A DNA stretch of 64,000 nt from Adenanthera pavonina (taxonomy: Eukaryota > Streptophyta > Magnoliopsida > Fabales > Fabaceae). Under the pieces are notes generated by a model. That model was not told the DNA's origin, ran no database searches, and saw only the letters and a list, made by a program, of their open reading frames with translations. Shown here one piece after another: positions 1 through 11,390 of this stretch (position 1 is its first letter; each line of letters begins with the position of its first letter). Both the position numbers and the translations under genes were made by a program. Where the stretch lies: assembly GCA_026686845.1 (NCBI GenBank), contig JAIVEN010000014.1, positions 33,130,001 to 33,194,000 on the forward strand. The letters are read 5' to 3'.

Positions 1-306
1 AGTGTTTTATTCAGCTCAAAGTTCGAGCTTAGGATGTACTGCAGTTTTTGCAAGAACCTATTCAAATCTTACAAAAGATAGTGGAGAAATCTTGAGTGGT
101 GGCTTGAGGACTGGACGTAGATCAAGTGGAGTAGACTAAACTAGGATAAATCACTGTGTCCTTTTTTCATTTACTTTGCAATTGCTCTTAATTTCTTATA
201 CTCTGTTTTTTCAACAACTTCTATTATTGCTACTGTATTTTCACTTTTTGCAGAAAAATCCAAATTTCCCAATTCACCCCCCTTTGGGAAGCCAACTGAA
301 CTAACA
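1..306 (+). repeat. 3' end of the 5' LTR of the SIRE-type element
   Basis: Positions 1-306 align with 12319-12640, sharing for example the stretch agtgttttattcagctcaaa and the end ttcaccccccttt...gaactaaca. The LTR ends in TAACA at 306, immediately before the primer-binding site. Only the R/U5 portion is inside the window. Confidence 0.88.
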
Positions 307-308
307 AG

Positions 309-320
309 TGGTATTAGAGC
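309..320 (+). other. Primer-binding site for initiator Met-tRNA
   Basis: The sequence tggtattagagc lies two bases after the LTR end. The standard plant Copia primer-binding site is tggtatcagagc, complementary to the 3' end of initiator methionine tRNA, so there is one C-to-T change. It marks the start of the internal domain. Confidence 0.85.
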
Positions 321-361
321 CCGGACTCCTAGTTGAAGGATCTAACAATTCGAAAGAATAC

Positions 362-1950
362 ATGACTGGCTTTGGTGAAGATATTCTTCTAGAAGGAAAC
401 AACACCAACAGACCTCCTGGCTTTAGTGGAGAGCATTATGAATACTGGAAGATGAGGATGCAAATCTATTTTTAGTCCATTGACTTAGATATTTGGTCAG
501 TGATCCAGAAGAGAGATTTCATCCCCATGAAACTCCAAGATGACGGGAAGTACAGAGAGAAACTAGAAGAGGTGTGGAATGATAAGGATAAAGGAAGGGT
601 CCTACTCAACTATAAAGCTAAGCATTGCTTGGTTAGTGCCCTCAACCAAGATAAATTCTACAGGGTGTCCCAATGTATAACAGCCAAAGGCATGTGGGAC
701 ACTCTGGAGATCACTCATGAAGGAAAAACCAGGTTGAGAGAAAATAAATTGAATTGTGCATAGGTGAATATGAAAGCTTCAAGATGAAGGAGGTGAAAAC
801 ATCAAGGATCTGCAGAAGAGATTCACTCTCATTGTGAATTAGTTGAAGAGCCTTGGGAAGGAATACACCCAATCTGAGAAAGTCAGAAAAATTCTTAGGG
901 CTTTGCTTATTAAGTGGCAACCAAAGGTGACGAGAATAGAAGAAGTTAGAAGGGAATCAATTACATCTGTCACAACCCTCTTTGGAAGCCTTGAAGAATA
1001 TGAAGAGAAGTTGAAAGCCCTCAAAGAATCTTCATCTTATGACAAGAAAAAGAAAAGCTTGGCTCTCAAGGTAAAATCAGAAGATGATGATGATTTAGAA
1101 AAAGATGCTAAGCTAGATGAAGAGACAATGGCCATGCTAGTAAGAAGATTTGGTAAAATATATGAAAAGAAGAAATTTAGAAATTTGCAAAGAAAGATGG
1201 AGCCACCAGCAGCAAGAAAGAGAACAAAGATTCCATCATATTCTACGAATGCAAGAAACCTGGACATATCAAATGGGAATGTCTTCTGCTAAGCAAGAAA
1301 CAAGGGAAGGACAAGAAGGCTGACAAAGGGAAAAAGAAGAAAGTCTTCTTATCTTCCATCTGGGAAGATAGTTCAGATGAAGAGAAAGCAGCAGAAGATG
1401 ATGAAATTGCCAATCTATGCCTAATGGCTCAAGAGATGGCAGAAAAAGAGAAGAATCACAACCAAGACAGTGACAGCAATTCTGAGGTAAATGATTCTAA
1501 ACCTTCCTACAATGAGCTGCATGATGCATTCAATGATTTGATGGATGAATTTGTCATAGTATCTAAATAGTTAAGTCAAGCTAAAAAGAAAATACACAAG
1601 CTTGAAAGTGAATCTCATACATCTTGCACTATCTTACAGCTCTCTTCTTCTTCCACCACTTCTGTCTGTGTCTCATGCATTAACTTGAGAGATAAGAACA
1701 GTTATCTCCACAAAACTCTAACTAAACTCACTAGAGGTGAGGACATGCTGAAAGTGTTATTAGGAAATCAAGTTGTAAGTCAAAACAAAACTGATCTAGG
1801 ATATGACTAATGTGCAATTAAAGAGAAACTGAAAAATAAGAAACAAAATCTATACCTAAGAAATTTTGTGCATGCTAATAACATTAAACCAGCTCAGAGT
1901 ATAGAGTCATTTCCATCCCCTAGAAATTAAAGGATAGATACTATCGTCAT
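362..1950 (+). pseudogene. gag: Copia gag, degenerate
   Basis: The reading frame starts at the ATG at 362 (MTGFGEDILLEGNN...) and has the usual Copia gag beginning, with a PPGFSGEHYEYWKMRM motif and then a stop at about 475. Similarity continues in shifting frames: 500-763 (RVSQCITAKGMWDTLEITH, the UBN2-type gag domain) and 843-1292. A CCHC zinc knuckle is visible at 1241-1282 as F-Y-E-C-K-K-P-G-H-I-K-W-E-C, with the first cysteine replaced by phenylalanine. Downstream, 1290-1950 encodes acidic and coiled-coil-like sequence typical of the long SIRE gag tail, with several more stops. The product would package element RNA in virus-like particles, but this copy cannot make it intact. Confidence 0.8.
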
Positions 1951-2159
1951 TATTTCAGACATGTATCTTTTTCCTCTAGCCCTTTCTCCACTTGTCACTT
2001 CTATAACAAGAATGGTCATATGTCCTCCACCTATACAAGAAGGAAGGAAATGACAATAGAATGAAATGGGTTCCCAAGGATTCCTCTACTAACAAGAAAG
2101 GACCTAAGCAAATATGGGTATCTAAAAGAAAGAACTGAAATTCGTTTTGCAGGTGTCTC

Positions 2160-4336
2160 TCAAGGAAAAGAAAAGCAACAAGTGGTACATGAATGGCACC
2201 TGTTTGAGACACATGACTGAAGATAGAAAAATTCATTATGCTAAGAGATAAGAAAGGCGGAAATGTTACTTTTGGTGGTGACCAGTCTGACAAGATAATT
2301 GGCATTGGAATTGTTGGAAGAAACCCAGAAACATCAATTGAAGAAGTTCTGTTCATGATAGAGCTCAACCACAACTTGTTAAGTGTGAGCCAAACTTGTG
2401 ATAGAGGCAATTGGGTTCTGCTTAATTCCAACTATTATCTAGTCATCAGAAAAAGTGATCGCAAAGTTATTCTCAAGGCATAAAGAGATGGTAATTGTTA
2501 CACTATTGATTTAGATGAATTATCTGCTGTAAACTCAATATGTTTAATAAGTGAAAATGATGATAGTTGGCTATGGCATAGGAGAATAGCACATGTTAGC
2601 ATGCATCAATTAAACAAACTCATTAAAAATAAACTTGTTCTTGGATTACCCATCATCAAGTTTGAAAAAGACAGGGAATGTAATGCTTGCCTTAAAGGGA
2701 AACAAACAAAGTCATCATTTAAAACCAAAAATATTGTCTCTATAGCTAGACCACTACAATTACTTCACATGGATTTAATAGGTCCTAATCGTACTAAGAG
2801 TATTGGTGGTAACTTGCATGTACTTGTAGTAGATGATTATTCTAGATTTATTTGAACAATATTTCTTCTCTCTAAAGATGAAACATGCGATGCTCTTCAG
2901 ATCTTAGCTAAAAAAATCCAAAATGAGAAAGGTTGTTATATTGTATATATTAGAACATATCATGGTGGAGAATTTGAAAATGCCAAATTTGCTTATTACT
3001 GCAATGAGAATGGAGTAGAGCACAACTTCTCAGCTCCTAGAACACCTCAATAAAATAGAGTTGTGGAAAGAAAGAATAGAGTACTAGAAGAAATGGCTCG
3101 TGCCATACTGAATGAAAAGGGGCTGCTTAAGCAATTCTAGGCTGATGCAGTGAGCACAACATGCTACTTGATGAATAGAGCATACAATAGACCCATACTA
3201 GGCAAGACTCCATACGAGCTATATAAGGCAAAGAAGCTCAACCCTTCTCATCTTCATGTCTTTGGATGCATTTGCTATGTCCACACCAACAACGAGGAGA
3301 ATCTGGGTAAGTTTGATGCCAAATCTGATGAAGATATATTTCTTGGCTACTCAAATATGAGTAAAACATATAGGATTTTCAATAAAAAAACTGGAACTAT
3401 AAAAGAATATGGGCATGTGGTTTTTCTTGAAAATGAAACTGTGTCTAAGCATGCTAAAGATGAGGATGATCTAATTTCCATATTTAAGAACTTGAATGTT
3501 TCTGAAGAAAATAAAACTGAACTTCTTAAAATATTTGAATCCGCTAATGGAGAGGAAGATATTCAAGAGAAAGATAATGAATGTGAAATCAATAAAGAAA
3601 TTTCTCAAGAACTTCCTAGAGCTTGGAGATATCAAAGGAATCATCCAGTTGATCAAGTTATTGGGGATGTTCAAGAGAAAGTAAAAACCAAAAAATGACT
3701 TAGGGATCAAGTGAATAATTGTGCATTTATTTCTCAAATTGAACCTAAGTGTACTGAAGAGCCTTTAACATATGAATATTGGATTCTAGCTGTGCAAAAA
3801 GAACTTAATCAGTTTGAAAAAAACCAGGTTTGGGACTTAGTGCCTAGGCCCAAGGACCATCCTATTATTGGAACTAAATGTGTTTTTAAGAATAAACTTG
3901 ATGAATCTAGAACAATAATAAGGAATAAAGCTAGACTAGTAGCTAAAGGGTATAATTAGGAGGAAGGCATTGATTATGAGGAAATTTTTGCTGCAGTTAC
4001 AAAATTGGAAGCAATAAGGATTCTCTTAGCCTACGCCTATATAAAAGATATTGTGTTATACCAAATGGATGTGAAAAATACTTTTCTGAATGAGTATATC
4101 ATGGAAGATGTTTATGTTAATCAACCTCTAGATTTTGAGGACTCAACTAAACCAAATCATATACGTAAACTGAAGAAAGCTCTATATGGCTTAAAACAAG
4201 CACCCAGAGCTTGGTATGAGAGAATGAGTAATTTTCTAATTGAAAAGGGTTTTAACAGGGGAAAAGTAGATAGTAATTTGTTTACTAAAAGAGAAAATAA
4301 AAATTTGATTATTGTACAAATTTATGTTGATGATGT
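2160..4336 (+). pseudogene. pol: Copia pol, first part: protease, integrase and N-terminal reverse transcriptase
   Basis: The protease site survives at 2183-2220 as WYMNGTCLRHMTED; the expected D-S-G is replaced by N-G-T. GAG-pre-integrase follows (LLSVSQTCDRGN), then the integrase zinc finger (WLWHRRIAHVSMHQL ... CNACLKGK), the core with LLHMDLIGP (first catalytic D) and RTYHGGEFEN, where the second catalytic D is Y, and PRTPQ*NRVVERKNR with an in-frame stop. Further stops occur near 2482, 2853 and 3138. Reverse transcriptase starts around 3711 (EYWILAVQKELNQFEKNQVW) and runs through VYQMDVKNTFLN-like sequence and KKALYGLKQAPRAWYERM to YVDD at 4322-4333. There the reading frame is cut by an inserted LTR. 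The domain order is diagnostic of Ty1/copia. Confidence 0.88.
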
Positions 4337-6625
4337 TGTTAGGTTGGCTGGTCACCCAAAAAGGGGGGTGAATTGGGTGATATAAGATTTTTACCCTTTT
4401 TGGATCACAACCCAAATTCACCAAATGTGCAGCAAAACATAGATGAACAGAGAGAGTTAATTACAGTAAATGAATAGAGAAGATGAAGAGCAATACACCG
4501 TAATTTATACTGGTTCAGCCCAACCATTTGGCCTACATCTAGTCCTTAAGCCACTACTTGGGATTTTTCACTATATCATATAAGTTTGATCTAGGCATCT
4601 GTGAAGCCTCAATACATCCCACAAGTTTCAGTAGGCACTTGTGTAATCTCCCCACACCCTTACAAGATATGTAATCTCCCTTGGTGATACCCCACACTAA
4701 GTATCTACCCCAAAAAATAGTAGAAAAGAATGAATACAGAATGAAAACTCTCCCTTAGAATAAATGATACATTGAAAGTTCACTCTATTGAGGTGGATTT
4801 TTCATATGATGCTGATACGAAAAGATTTTATGTATATGAATAGCATTTTCGCATAAACTCACTTTTTATTCTTACCCATAAGTTCAAATGATGTTACATT
4901 TATAGATTTGTGGCAAAACTATCTGTTGAAAGCAAGTTCTAACTGTTACTCTGCAAAAAGAGCCGTTCAACTACCGTATTAAATACGTTTGACAAAGGTT
5001 ATGTGGATAACCTCCTCAGGTTATGTGAATAACGAGTGACCGTTGACTCTTAGTTTAAATATTAGACTTTTGTTATGCGGATAACCTAGCTAGGTTATGC
5101 GGATAACGTTCATTACAAAATGACTAAGTTTTAGCTCAAGAATATTTTCATGAAAACCTTCTTAGTTGTTCGAATAATGTCTCACAAACTTGGATATCTT
5201 TGAGGATTATTAGAATAACCTCTTAGGATGTTATTCCTTGTTTGAATAATGTTTAATCAGTATAAACTAAGTTTCTAAAAAACAATTAGTACAAACTAAG
5301 TTTATGAAAAACATAGGTTATCAGGATAACCTCCCAAGATTATGCTGATAACAAATTGTTAGTACAAACTAAGTTTTTTAAAAAATATAGGTTATCAGGA
5401 TAACCTCCCTAGGTTATACAGATAACCTACGCATTATGAGGATAACCTGCCTAGGTTATGCTGAAATCGAATTTAACATTGGAAGGTCCAAAAGTACTGT
5501 AACATAGGTTATCAGGATAACGTCCTTAGGTTATCAAGATAACCTACACGTTATAGGGATAACCTCCCTAGGTTATCCTAATAACGGGCAGCATAGAACA
5601 AGTGACCTTTACTGTTAGACCCCTTATACGAATAAGGTAAGCACCTTATCAGGAAATCGAGCTAGATTGAAGCAGGGACATGGTGCAAACCTTAGTTATG
5701 CTGATAACCTCATATCTTTTCATGAAAACAAATAGAGAACACTTAGAAACAACATTGAGATTAAGACTTTATCCCCATAACTTCTTAATGTTATGTGCAT
5801 AAGATAAAACTTTTCATGAAAACTATTTTAAAAACATGAGCCAAACACAAAACTAGTTTGTTAGCCATTATTTTTCAATTCTAACTTGTGTTAACATCAT
5901 ATTTACTTAATCAAACTCATTTAAAACATATGGTAATAAGATTAAGTAAATTTTCAAAGATTAATCCCACCTCAAGACCTAAGTAAAAATAAAATATATC
6001 TAATGACTAGGTCTTCAAATGATGAGTTCCACTTTCACTTGTTTATTTCCTTCTTGGCATGCTCCCTTCTGATCTTTAGTTCTTTGACACTTGAATTCTT
6101 TACATCTTGGAGCATCATTTTCCTTCTTTGTCTTTGGGTAAGTCATAATGTTGATTTTTTTTTCTTTATTCTAATGCTCACTCTTCTTTCTTGGATAATC
6201 CTACACTTAATGTATTACACTTACAAGCCAAGTAGTTAGTTCAATTTATATATTCATTTTGTATTATACAATATAAGAGCACAATGGATATATTAGTATA
6301 TAGCATGATACATGCATTATAACCATAATTGAATACTTGCTAATACACATTTTACTTATATAAGGAACATTATATATTTTAGACACATATGATATTTTTA
6401 TTTTTTATTTCTCTATATTTGTCATTTATATTATCTATTGTAAAAATACAGTGGATATACTTGTACATAGCAGGATATATATGCATTATAATCATAATTA
6501 AATACATGCTAATGCATATTTTACTTCTATAAGGAATATTATATATGTTAGACACATATGATACTTTTGTTCCTTATTTCTCTATATTTGTCATAATCGA
6601 AACTTATATTACATTAAACTTAACA
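4337..6625 (-). mobile_element. Antisense solo LTR of the same SIRE-type family, inserted in the RT gene
   Basis: On the + strand the insert starts tgttaggttggctgg and ends aaacttaaca, giving TG...CA termini. Its left end is the reverse complement of the LTR end at 306 and 12640 (shared ggggggtgaattggg), so it is a family member on the - strand. No primer-binding site, coding domain or second LTR is present, so it is a solo LTR of 2289 bp. The flanking 5-bp target duplication is gatgt (4332-4336) and gatat (6626-6630), with one mismatch. Removing the insert restores the RT frame across Y-V-D-D-I-I-F-G. Going from right to left on the minus strand it holds the dyad array and then a TATA box (tataaatg, complement of about 4898-4905). 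Confidence 0.87.
4996..5585. promoter_or_regulatory. Array of AGGTTAT-N4-ATAACCT dyads in the U3 of the solo LTR
   Basis: At least twelve imperfect to perfect inverted repeats are seen. Perfect or near-perfect copies lie at 4996-5013, 5018-5033, 5072-5085, 5092-5107, 5315-5332, 5389-5406, 5411-5428, 5506-5522, 5528-5545, 5549-5565 and 5570-5585. The consensus is AGGTTAT, four variable bases, ATAACCT. Copies often come in pairs 4-5 bp apart. Perfect TTTTCATGAAAA palindromes lie at 5145-5156, 5717-5728 and 5811-5822. On the minus strand the array sits about 90 bp upstream of the TATA box, which suggests enhancer function. Each arm holds a TTATCC or GGATAA type core resembling known plant I-box/MYB sites. 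Regulatory function is inferred, not shown. Confidence 0.6.
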
Positions 6626-6630
6626 GATAT

Positions 6631-7541
6631 TATATTTGGTGCCACTAATGAGTTTTTGTGTAAGAACTTTTCTAAGTTAATGCAGAGTGAATTTGAAATG
6701 TCAATGATGGGGAAGCTAAACTTCTTCCTTGGATTGCAAATCAAATAATGTGATGATGGCATCTTCCTCAATCGATCAAAATATCTCAAGGAACTGCTAA
6801 AGAAGTTTGGAATGGAACATGCTAAACCTATGAGAACTCCTATGGCCTCTGCAACTAAGCTTGACATGGATGAAAAGGAAAAACTCTTTGATATAACCCA
6901 ATATAGGAGAATGATTGTTTCCTTGCTATATTTAACTGCAAGCAGGCCTAACATCATGTTTAATGTCTGCATGTGTGCTAAGTTCTAATCATGTCCTAAA
7001 GAGTCTCATGCAATAGCTGTGAAAAGGATTTTCAAATATTTGCTGGGAACATCACAGATGGGGCTTTGGTATCCAAAAGGTAATGGAGAAGAGCTCATAA
7101 GTTACACAGATGCTGACTTTGCTGGATCCAAAAGTAATAAAACAAAGCACAAGTGGAACTTGTCAGTTTCTGGGAGGCTCCTTAGTGTCATGGTTTAGCA
7201 AAAAGTAGAATAGTATAGCTCTCTCCACAGCAAAAGCTGAGTATGTTGCTACAGGTAGTTGTTGTGCACAAGTCCTTTGAATGAAGCAACAACTTGAAGA
7301 CCTTGAGATTGAAATGAAGGAAATCCTAATAAGATGTGATAGTCAAAGTGTCATCAACATCACAAAGAACCCTGTCATGTATTCAAGGATAAAACACATT
7401 GAAGTAAGACATCACTTCATAAGAGATCACATTTTGAAAGGGGATGTCAAGTTGGAGTTTGTCCCTACTGAAGATCAGCTTGCAGACATCTTGACAAAGC
7501 CACTTTCAGAAGATAGACATGGTAAAATCAGAAGAGAGTAG
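6631..7541 (+). pseudogene. pol: Copia pol, second part: C-terminal reverse transcriptase and RNase H
   Basis: This continues the RT gene after the inserted LTR. It resumes with FGATNEFLCKNFSKLMQSEF and GKLNFFLGLQIK (end at about 6745), then a stop. The RNase H domain follows in broken frames: YTDADFAGSKSN (7100-7135), ALSTAKAEYVA-like sequence (about 7220-7255), and a final open stretch at 7281-7541 with IRCDSQSVINITKNPVMYSR, KHIEVRHHFIRDHI and a terminal DQLADILTKPLS motif, the standard C-terminus of Copia pol. Several stops and frameshifts show it is dead. Confidence 0.87.
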
Positions 7542-7790
7542 GGAATGGTAAATCCCAATGAGTTATGAGTAGTTTCTGAAATCTCTCTTAAACTTATGAT
7601 TCAGTTGATAATAATACTAATTTAAGCATTAGAGTATCTAGAAATTTGTTTTGCAGGTACTTCTTGATTTGAAATAATGAAAATCTGATGAAATAAAGTA
7701 CACTGCACATTCAATTGGAGTTATGATGAAAAGAAAAAGTTTATGGGAATGACACAGTTGTCTGTAAGTGTTTATAAGATTTTCAAATAT

Positions 7791-8363
7791 GCTTATGCGC
7801 ATAACCCCATAGTCTTTTGCTGAAAATGAATTGATTTTCTGGTATGTAAAGGTTCTGTGTTTGAGATTATTCGAATAAGGTGTGAGGCTTTTCATGAAAA
7901 TGAGAGCTTATATGAAAATTATAGTCTCTGTGAAGCTCGATTTTCAGACAAGGTCATTACCTTATGCACATAACCTGCCTTGTTTGCTTCATTATATGTG
8001 TAATGTGAAAATCAATTTCAGTATAACTTGCCTACCTTATCTGTATAACGTTACATCCAGAGAAGTGGTTCCCAAAGCAAGAACGTTATTCACATAAGAT
8101 GGCAAGGTTATCCAGATAACATGTTGTTTGCCAATTTTCCGTGTGTTTTTTGTGAAACTCCTTTTCATAATAACATGAGGTGCTTGTCCGGATAACTCTT
8201 CTCTTCTCCCCTTTGTCTCAACTTGTATTAACTCGATTATACGGACGACCTAAGGACCTTATCCACATAACCCAGCAAATCGTGCCCTTGCATATACTCT
8301 TTGAAGCTCGTTATTCGCATAACCCCTACACGTTATACGTATAATCTCAAGACTATATATAGG
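7791..8363 (+). promoter_or_regulatory. Dyad array plus TATA box in front of the envelope-like ORF
   Basis: The spacer between pol and the envelope-like ORF repeats the LTR motif set. Dyads occur at 7791-7806 (gcttatgcgcataacc), 7960-7976, 8085-8098, 8105-8120 (aggttatccagataac), 8257-8272, 8310-8323 (gttattcgcataac) and 8332-8346 (gttatacgtataatc). One TTTTCATGAAAA palindrome is at 7889-7900. The last dyad ends 7 bp before ctatatatagg (8353-8363), a good TATA box, about 180 bp ahead of the probable original start codon at 8542. The same order, array then TATA, is found in the LTR promoters. I infer an internal promoter for a separate envelope-like transcript. Confidence 0.5.
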
Positions 8364-8541
8364 AACATCTGATTTTTAGTAGTCCTTTGTCTGGAAAACC
8401 TAGCCCTATCTTGAAAACCTCCATTCGTACTCCTCAAGCTTTCTAAAATCTTCCAAGTTTCATTCAATTCGTTGAATTCAAACTTCATTTTGGCCCACTC
8501 TAAACCTTTTCCACCATCCCAAATCATCTAGAATCACTACT

Positions 8542-10660
8542 ATGACTATGACTAAGGGAGGAAACTAGGGGGAACGACCTCAAAGAAATGTGAAGTCCAA
8601 ATATGCAACAAAATCACTAAGTCAAGGGAAAAGGAAAGCTGAATCTGGACCGAGTATTTCAACAAAGAAGCTAAGAACACAAAAATCAAAGGAAATCCCA
8701 GAATTTGAGCCTCAAGTTGACACTTACGTAAGTTCATTCGCAACTGAATCTGAGCAAGCTCCTATTACAGATGAATTGATTAGCATAAGAATACGAAAGG
8801 AATCACATGAGGCTGATTTTAAGAAGCGTATTGTAGTCAAACCTCATTTTGTTAAAATAGAAGAGTTTCTCATTAGGAACAAGTTTGAATTTGCTGGGCA
8901 ACTTGAGAACTATAAAGGAGTGATAGAATTGAAAGAAGAATATGATGAGGAGGTTGTGCGTGCATGGTACAATTCCTTAAGAATAAACAATGAAACAAAA
9001 GTACTTGAGGTAAGGTTGAGGAAAAGGTGGATAGCACTGCATCCTGACCTACTCTCTGAGATTCTGAACTTACCCATTGGAGGAATCAAAGTAAATATTA
9101 ATACTACAAAATATCCCTCTGAAGATGAATATGTTGATGAAGACACTGGAGAGGAAGCAAACTAAATGGAGCACAATTGTATCTAAGTAGCTCAAGCAAA
9201 GACAAAATGTGCCTTCTAAAGGGAAGATTGCTCCAACTCATTTGAGTGTTGAGAATAAGGTCATCTATTACATTGTTTCACGTATGTTCTTCAACAAGAG
9301 TGAAGGCTACAACTATCTATCTAGAGGATAATTCTAAGTCATGGTGTTGCTGGTGAAAGGAAAACTAGTGAATTTGGTTGACATCATCCTACAAATAATG
9401 AGGAAGGAAAAAACTTACAAGCAAGATTCACAATTGCCATATAGGCATCTCATCACCAGAATCCCGAAGTATCACAACATTCTACATATTGAGAGAGGCC
9501 CTGCATTACTTCCAGAAGAGTTTAATGAGAAAGCACTGCAGAAGATGGGGATGAGTCTGACAAATGGCAAATGGGCTGATAGGCAAAGGGATACTGAAGA
9601 AGGTAAAGCAAGTTTTGAATCAACAGATCTACAAAGAGTCATAAAGGTAGTGATTCCAATTCCTCTCCCTCGCCACCTACTGAACCACATCAACCTTTGC
9701 ATCTTGAACCCCATACCCTTACCTCTACACCAAACAAACCTTATGAATTCCCAACTATTGATCTGCCTACACCCTCTGACATTCATACCCTATACCAGAA
9801 TCTATTTCAGATAGCAATGGCCACCAAGAAAGAACACAGAGAAAATATCATCAATCTTGGGTACCTTATTGCTAAGATGCAAGAGAAATTTGAAGCCAAA
9901 ATTGAACATCTTACCCAAGAAGTTAAATTCCTGTGTGAATAGATAGCCTCTGGTGTATCTCAGCCTTTCTCATCACCTATCCAACCACCTCCTCCTACAT
10001 ATACTGGCATTACTGCTTTTCCTGAGACTTCTGCAAAGTCTCCACTTGCTAATATTGCTATTCATTCCACCTCTAAGTCTCCTGCTTTATCAGAGGATCT
10101 AGGTCCTAATTTGGATTATGGACTTGAGGATAAGGAGTCAGGTCACATAGTGGAAATTGACCAGGATCAGTATAGAGCTTTAGTTCTTTTACCTGAAGGA
10201 GACTTCATTCACCAAATCTATCTCCAACACCGTAGACAAGAAATCAATGCTCTTTTTCCTCCTTCACCTGACCCAATTTCCTTTGAGGGCATTAGCTACC
10301 TATGTCTCTCCTCCTCCTATGATGCCTGATATCCCTTTTATCCCAATATTTCCTTCTGCTCCTCCTGTTCATACTAATGTGCCACTCTGACCTATCCCAA
10401 TGTCCTCAATTCCAGCTTAATCTTCCACCTTCCCTCTCTCTTTAGATGAGAGACTTCAAAGGGTCAAGGAATGGACAGCCAAAATTGACCAAAACATTGC
10501 TCAGATAGATGCTGAAGCAGCTCAATTCCCTCCAATTGCTGATGACAAAAAGGGGGAGAAAGAAGATAAAGAAGAGAAAGAAAAAGAAAAGAAGCCTAAG
10601 AAAAAGAAAAAGAAGAAATCAGCTAAAAGAAAGTCCACCCCAAAGAAGAAAAAGGATTAA
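8542..10660 (+). pseudogene. Envelope-like ORF of a SIRE-type element, degenerate
   Basis: The likely original start is the ATG at 8542 (MTMTKGGN), followed by a stop at 8566 and then open frame from 8590 to 9165. That part is rich in K, R and S and contains KPHFVKIEEFLIRNKFEF, VRAWYNSLRI and LHPDLLSEILNLPIGG, which resemble the plant transposon-associated protein domain seen in SIRE envelope-like ORFs. Frameshifts follow: 9341-9680 (PYRHLITRIPKYHNIL), 9697-10329 (QNLFQIAMATKKEHRENI, predicted coiled coil, then Pro/Ser-rich). The end, about 10450-10660, encodes a helix (RLQRVKEWTAKIDQNIA) and a very lysine-rich tail stopping at TAA 10658. No clear signal peptide or transmembrane segment was seen. 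The role of these ORFs is not established. Confidence 0.7.
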
Positions 10661-10953
10661 CTGAATTGAACTGGACTGTTGTTGCTGTTCTTGTTGTGGT
10701 TTTCTTGTGTTCTTGTATGTTTCCTTCAGTTACTGTGTCTATTTTTATATTGTTGATATTTACACTCTTTGTATTGTAATGATTGCTCATAATATAATGA
10801 AGTCCTTTCTGTGAATTTTGTCTATTCTTGGTTTACTTTGCTCTAAAAACATATGCACTACCCTATCTAACTTTATTTACTCCATGCATATATTGAGGGG
10901 GAGCTTTATACAAACCCAAGCACTAATGAATCCTTTAAGTTGTTTTGTCATCA

Positions 10954-10969
10954 TAAAAAAAGGGGAGAA
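10954..10969 (+). other. Polypurine tract
   Basis: The run aaaaaaaggggagaa directly precedes the 3' LTR start (tgttaattc). It fits the primer site for plus-strand DNA synthesis. A second purine run, ttgagggggagc, lies about 65 bp upstream. Confidence 0.8.
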
Positions 10970-11390
10970 TGTTAATTCAAATGGTTTTGATGACTCTAAG
11001 CAATATTGAGCCTGGAAATTCAATATCAAAAGAATACAAGTCTTATGTTGAATAAAGTTGGAGATTCCTGAAGGTTGAAGAATTATTTCATGAATTTTAG
11101 AAATCCATTTGTAAAAGAAGGTAGTTAAGCTTTGAATTTTACTTCACCCAATATTAAATGAGATATCTATTTGAATTATTAATGATTAGCTCATGATTTC
11201 AAAATGGTTTTCATGAAAAAAGCTACCTTATGAGGATAAAGTCTCAATTTCAAACATGTTTCTAAGTATTCACCTTGTTTTCATGAAAATGTTTTACCTT
11301 TGGCGCATAACCAGTGAAGGTTATGAGCATAAAATCTCAATCTTAAAGCTTTTCTAAGTGTCCCTTCTTTGATTTCATTAAAAGGGGTTG

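Noticed and set aside
4996..5585. Regularly repeated palindromes resembling a CRISPR array
   Set aside because: Spacing is irregular, repeats diverge, spacers are 4-5 bp or variable, the host is a plant, and the array lies inside an LTR.
6003..6239. 78-codon hydrophobic ORF
   Set aside because: It lies inside the antisense solo LTR, has no homology I recognise, and its hydrophobicity comes from T-rich sequence.
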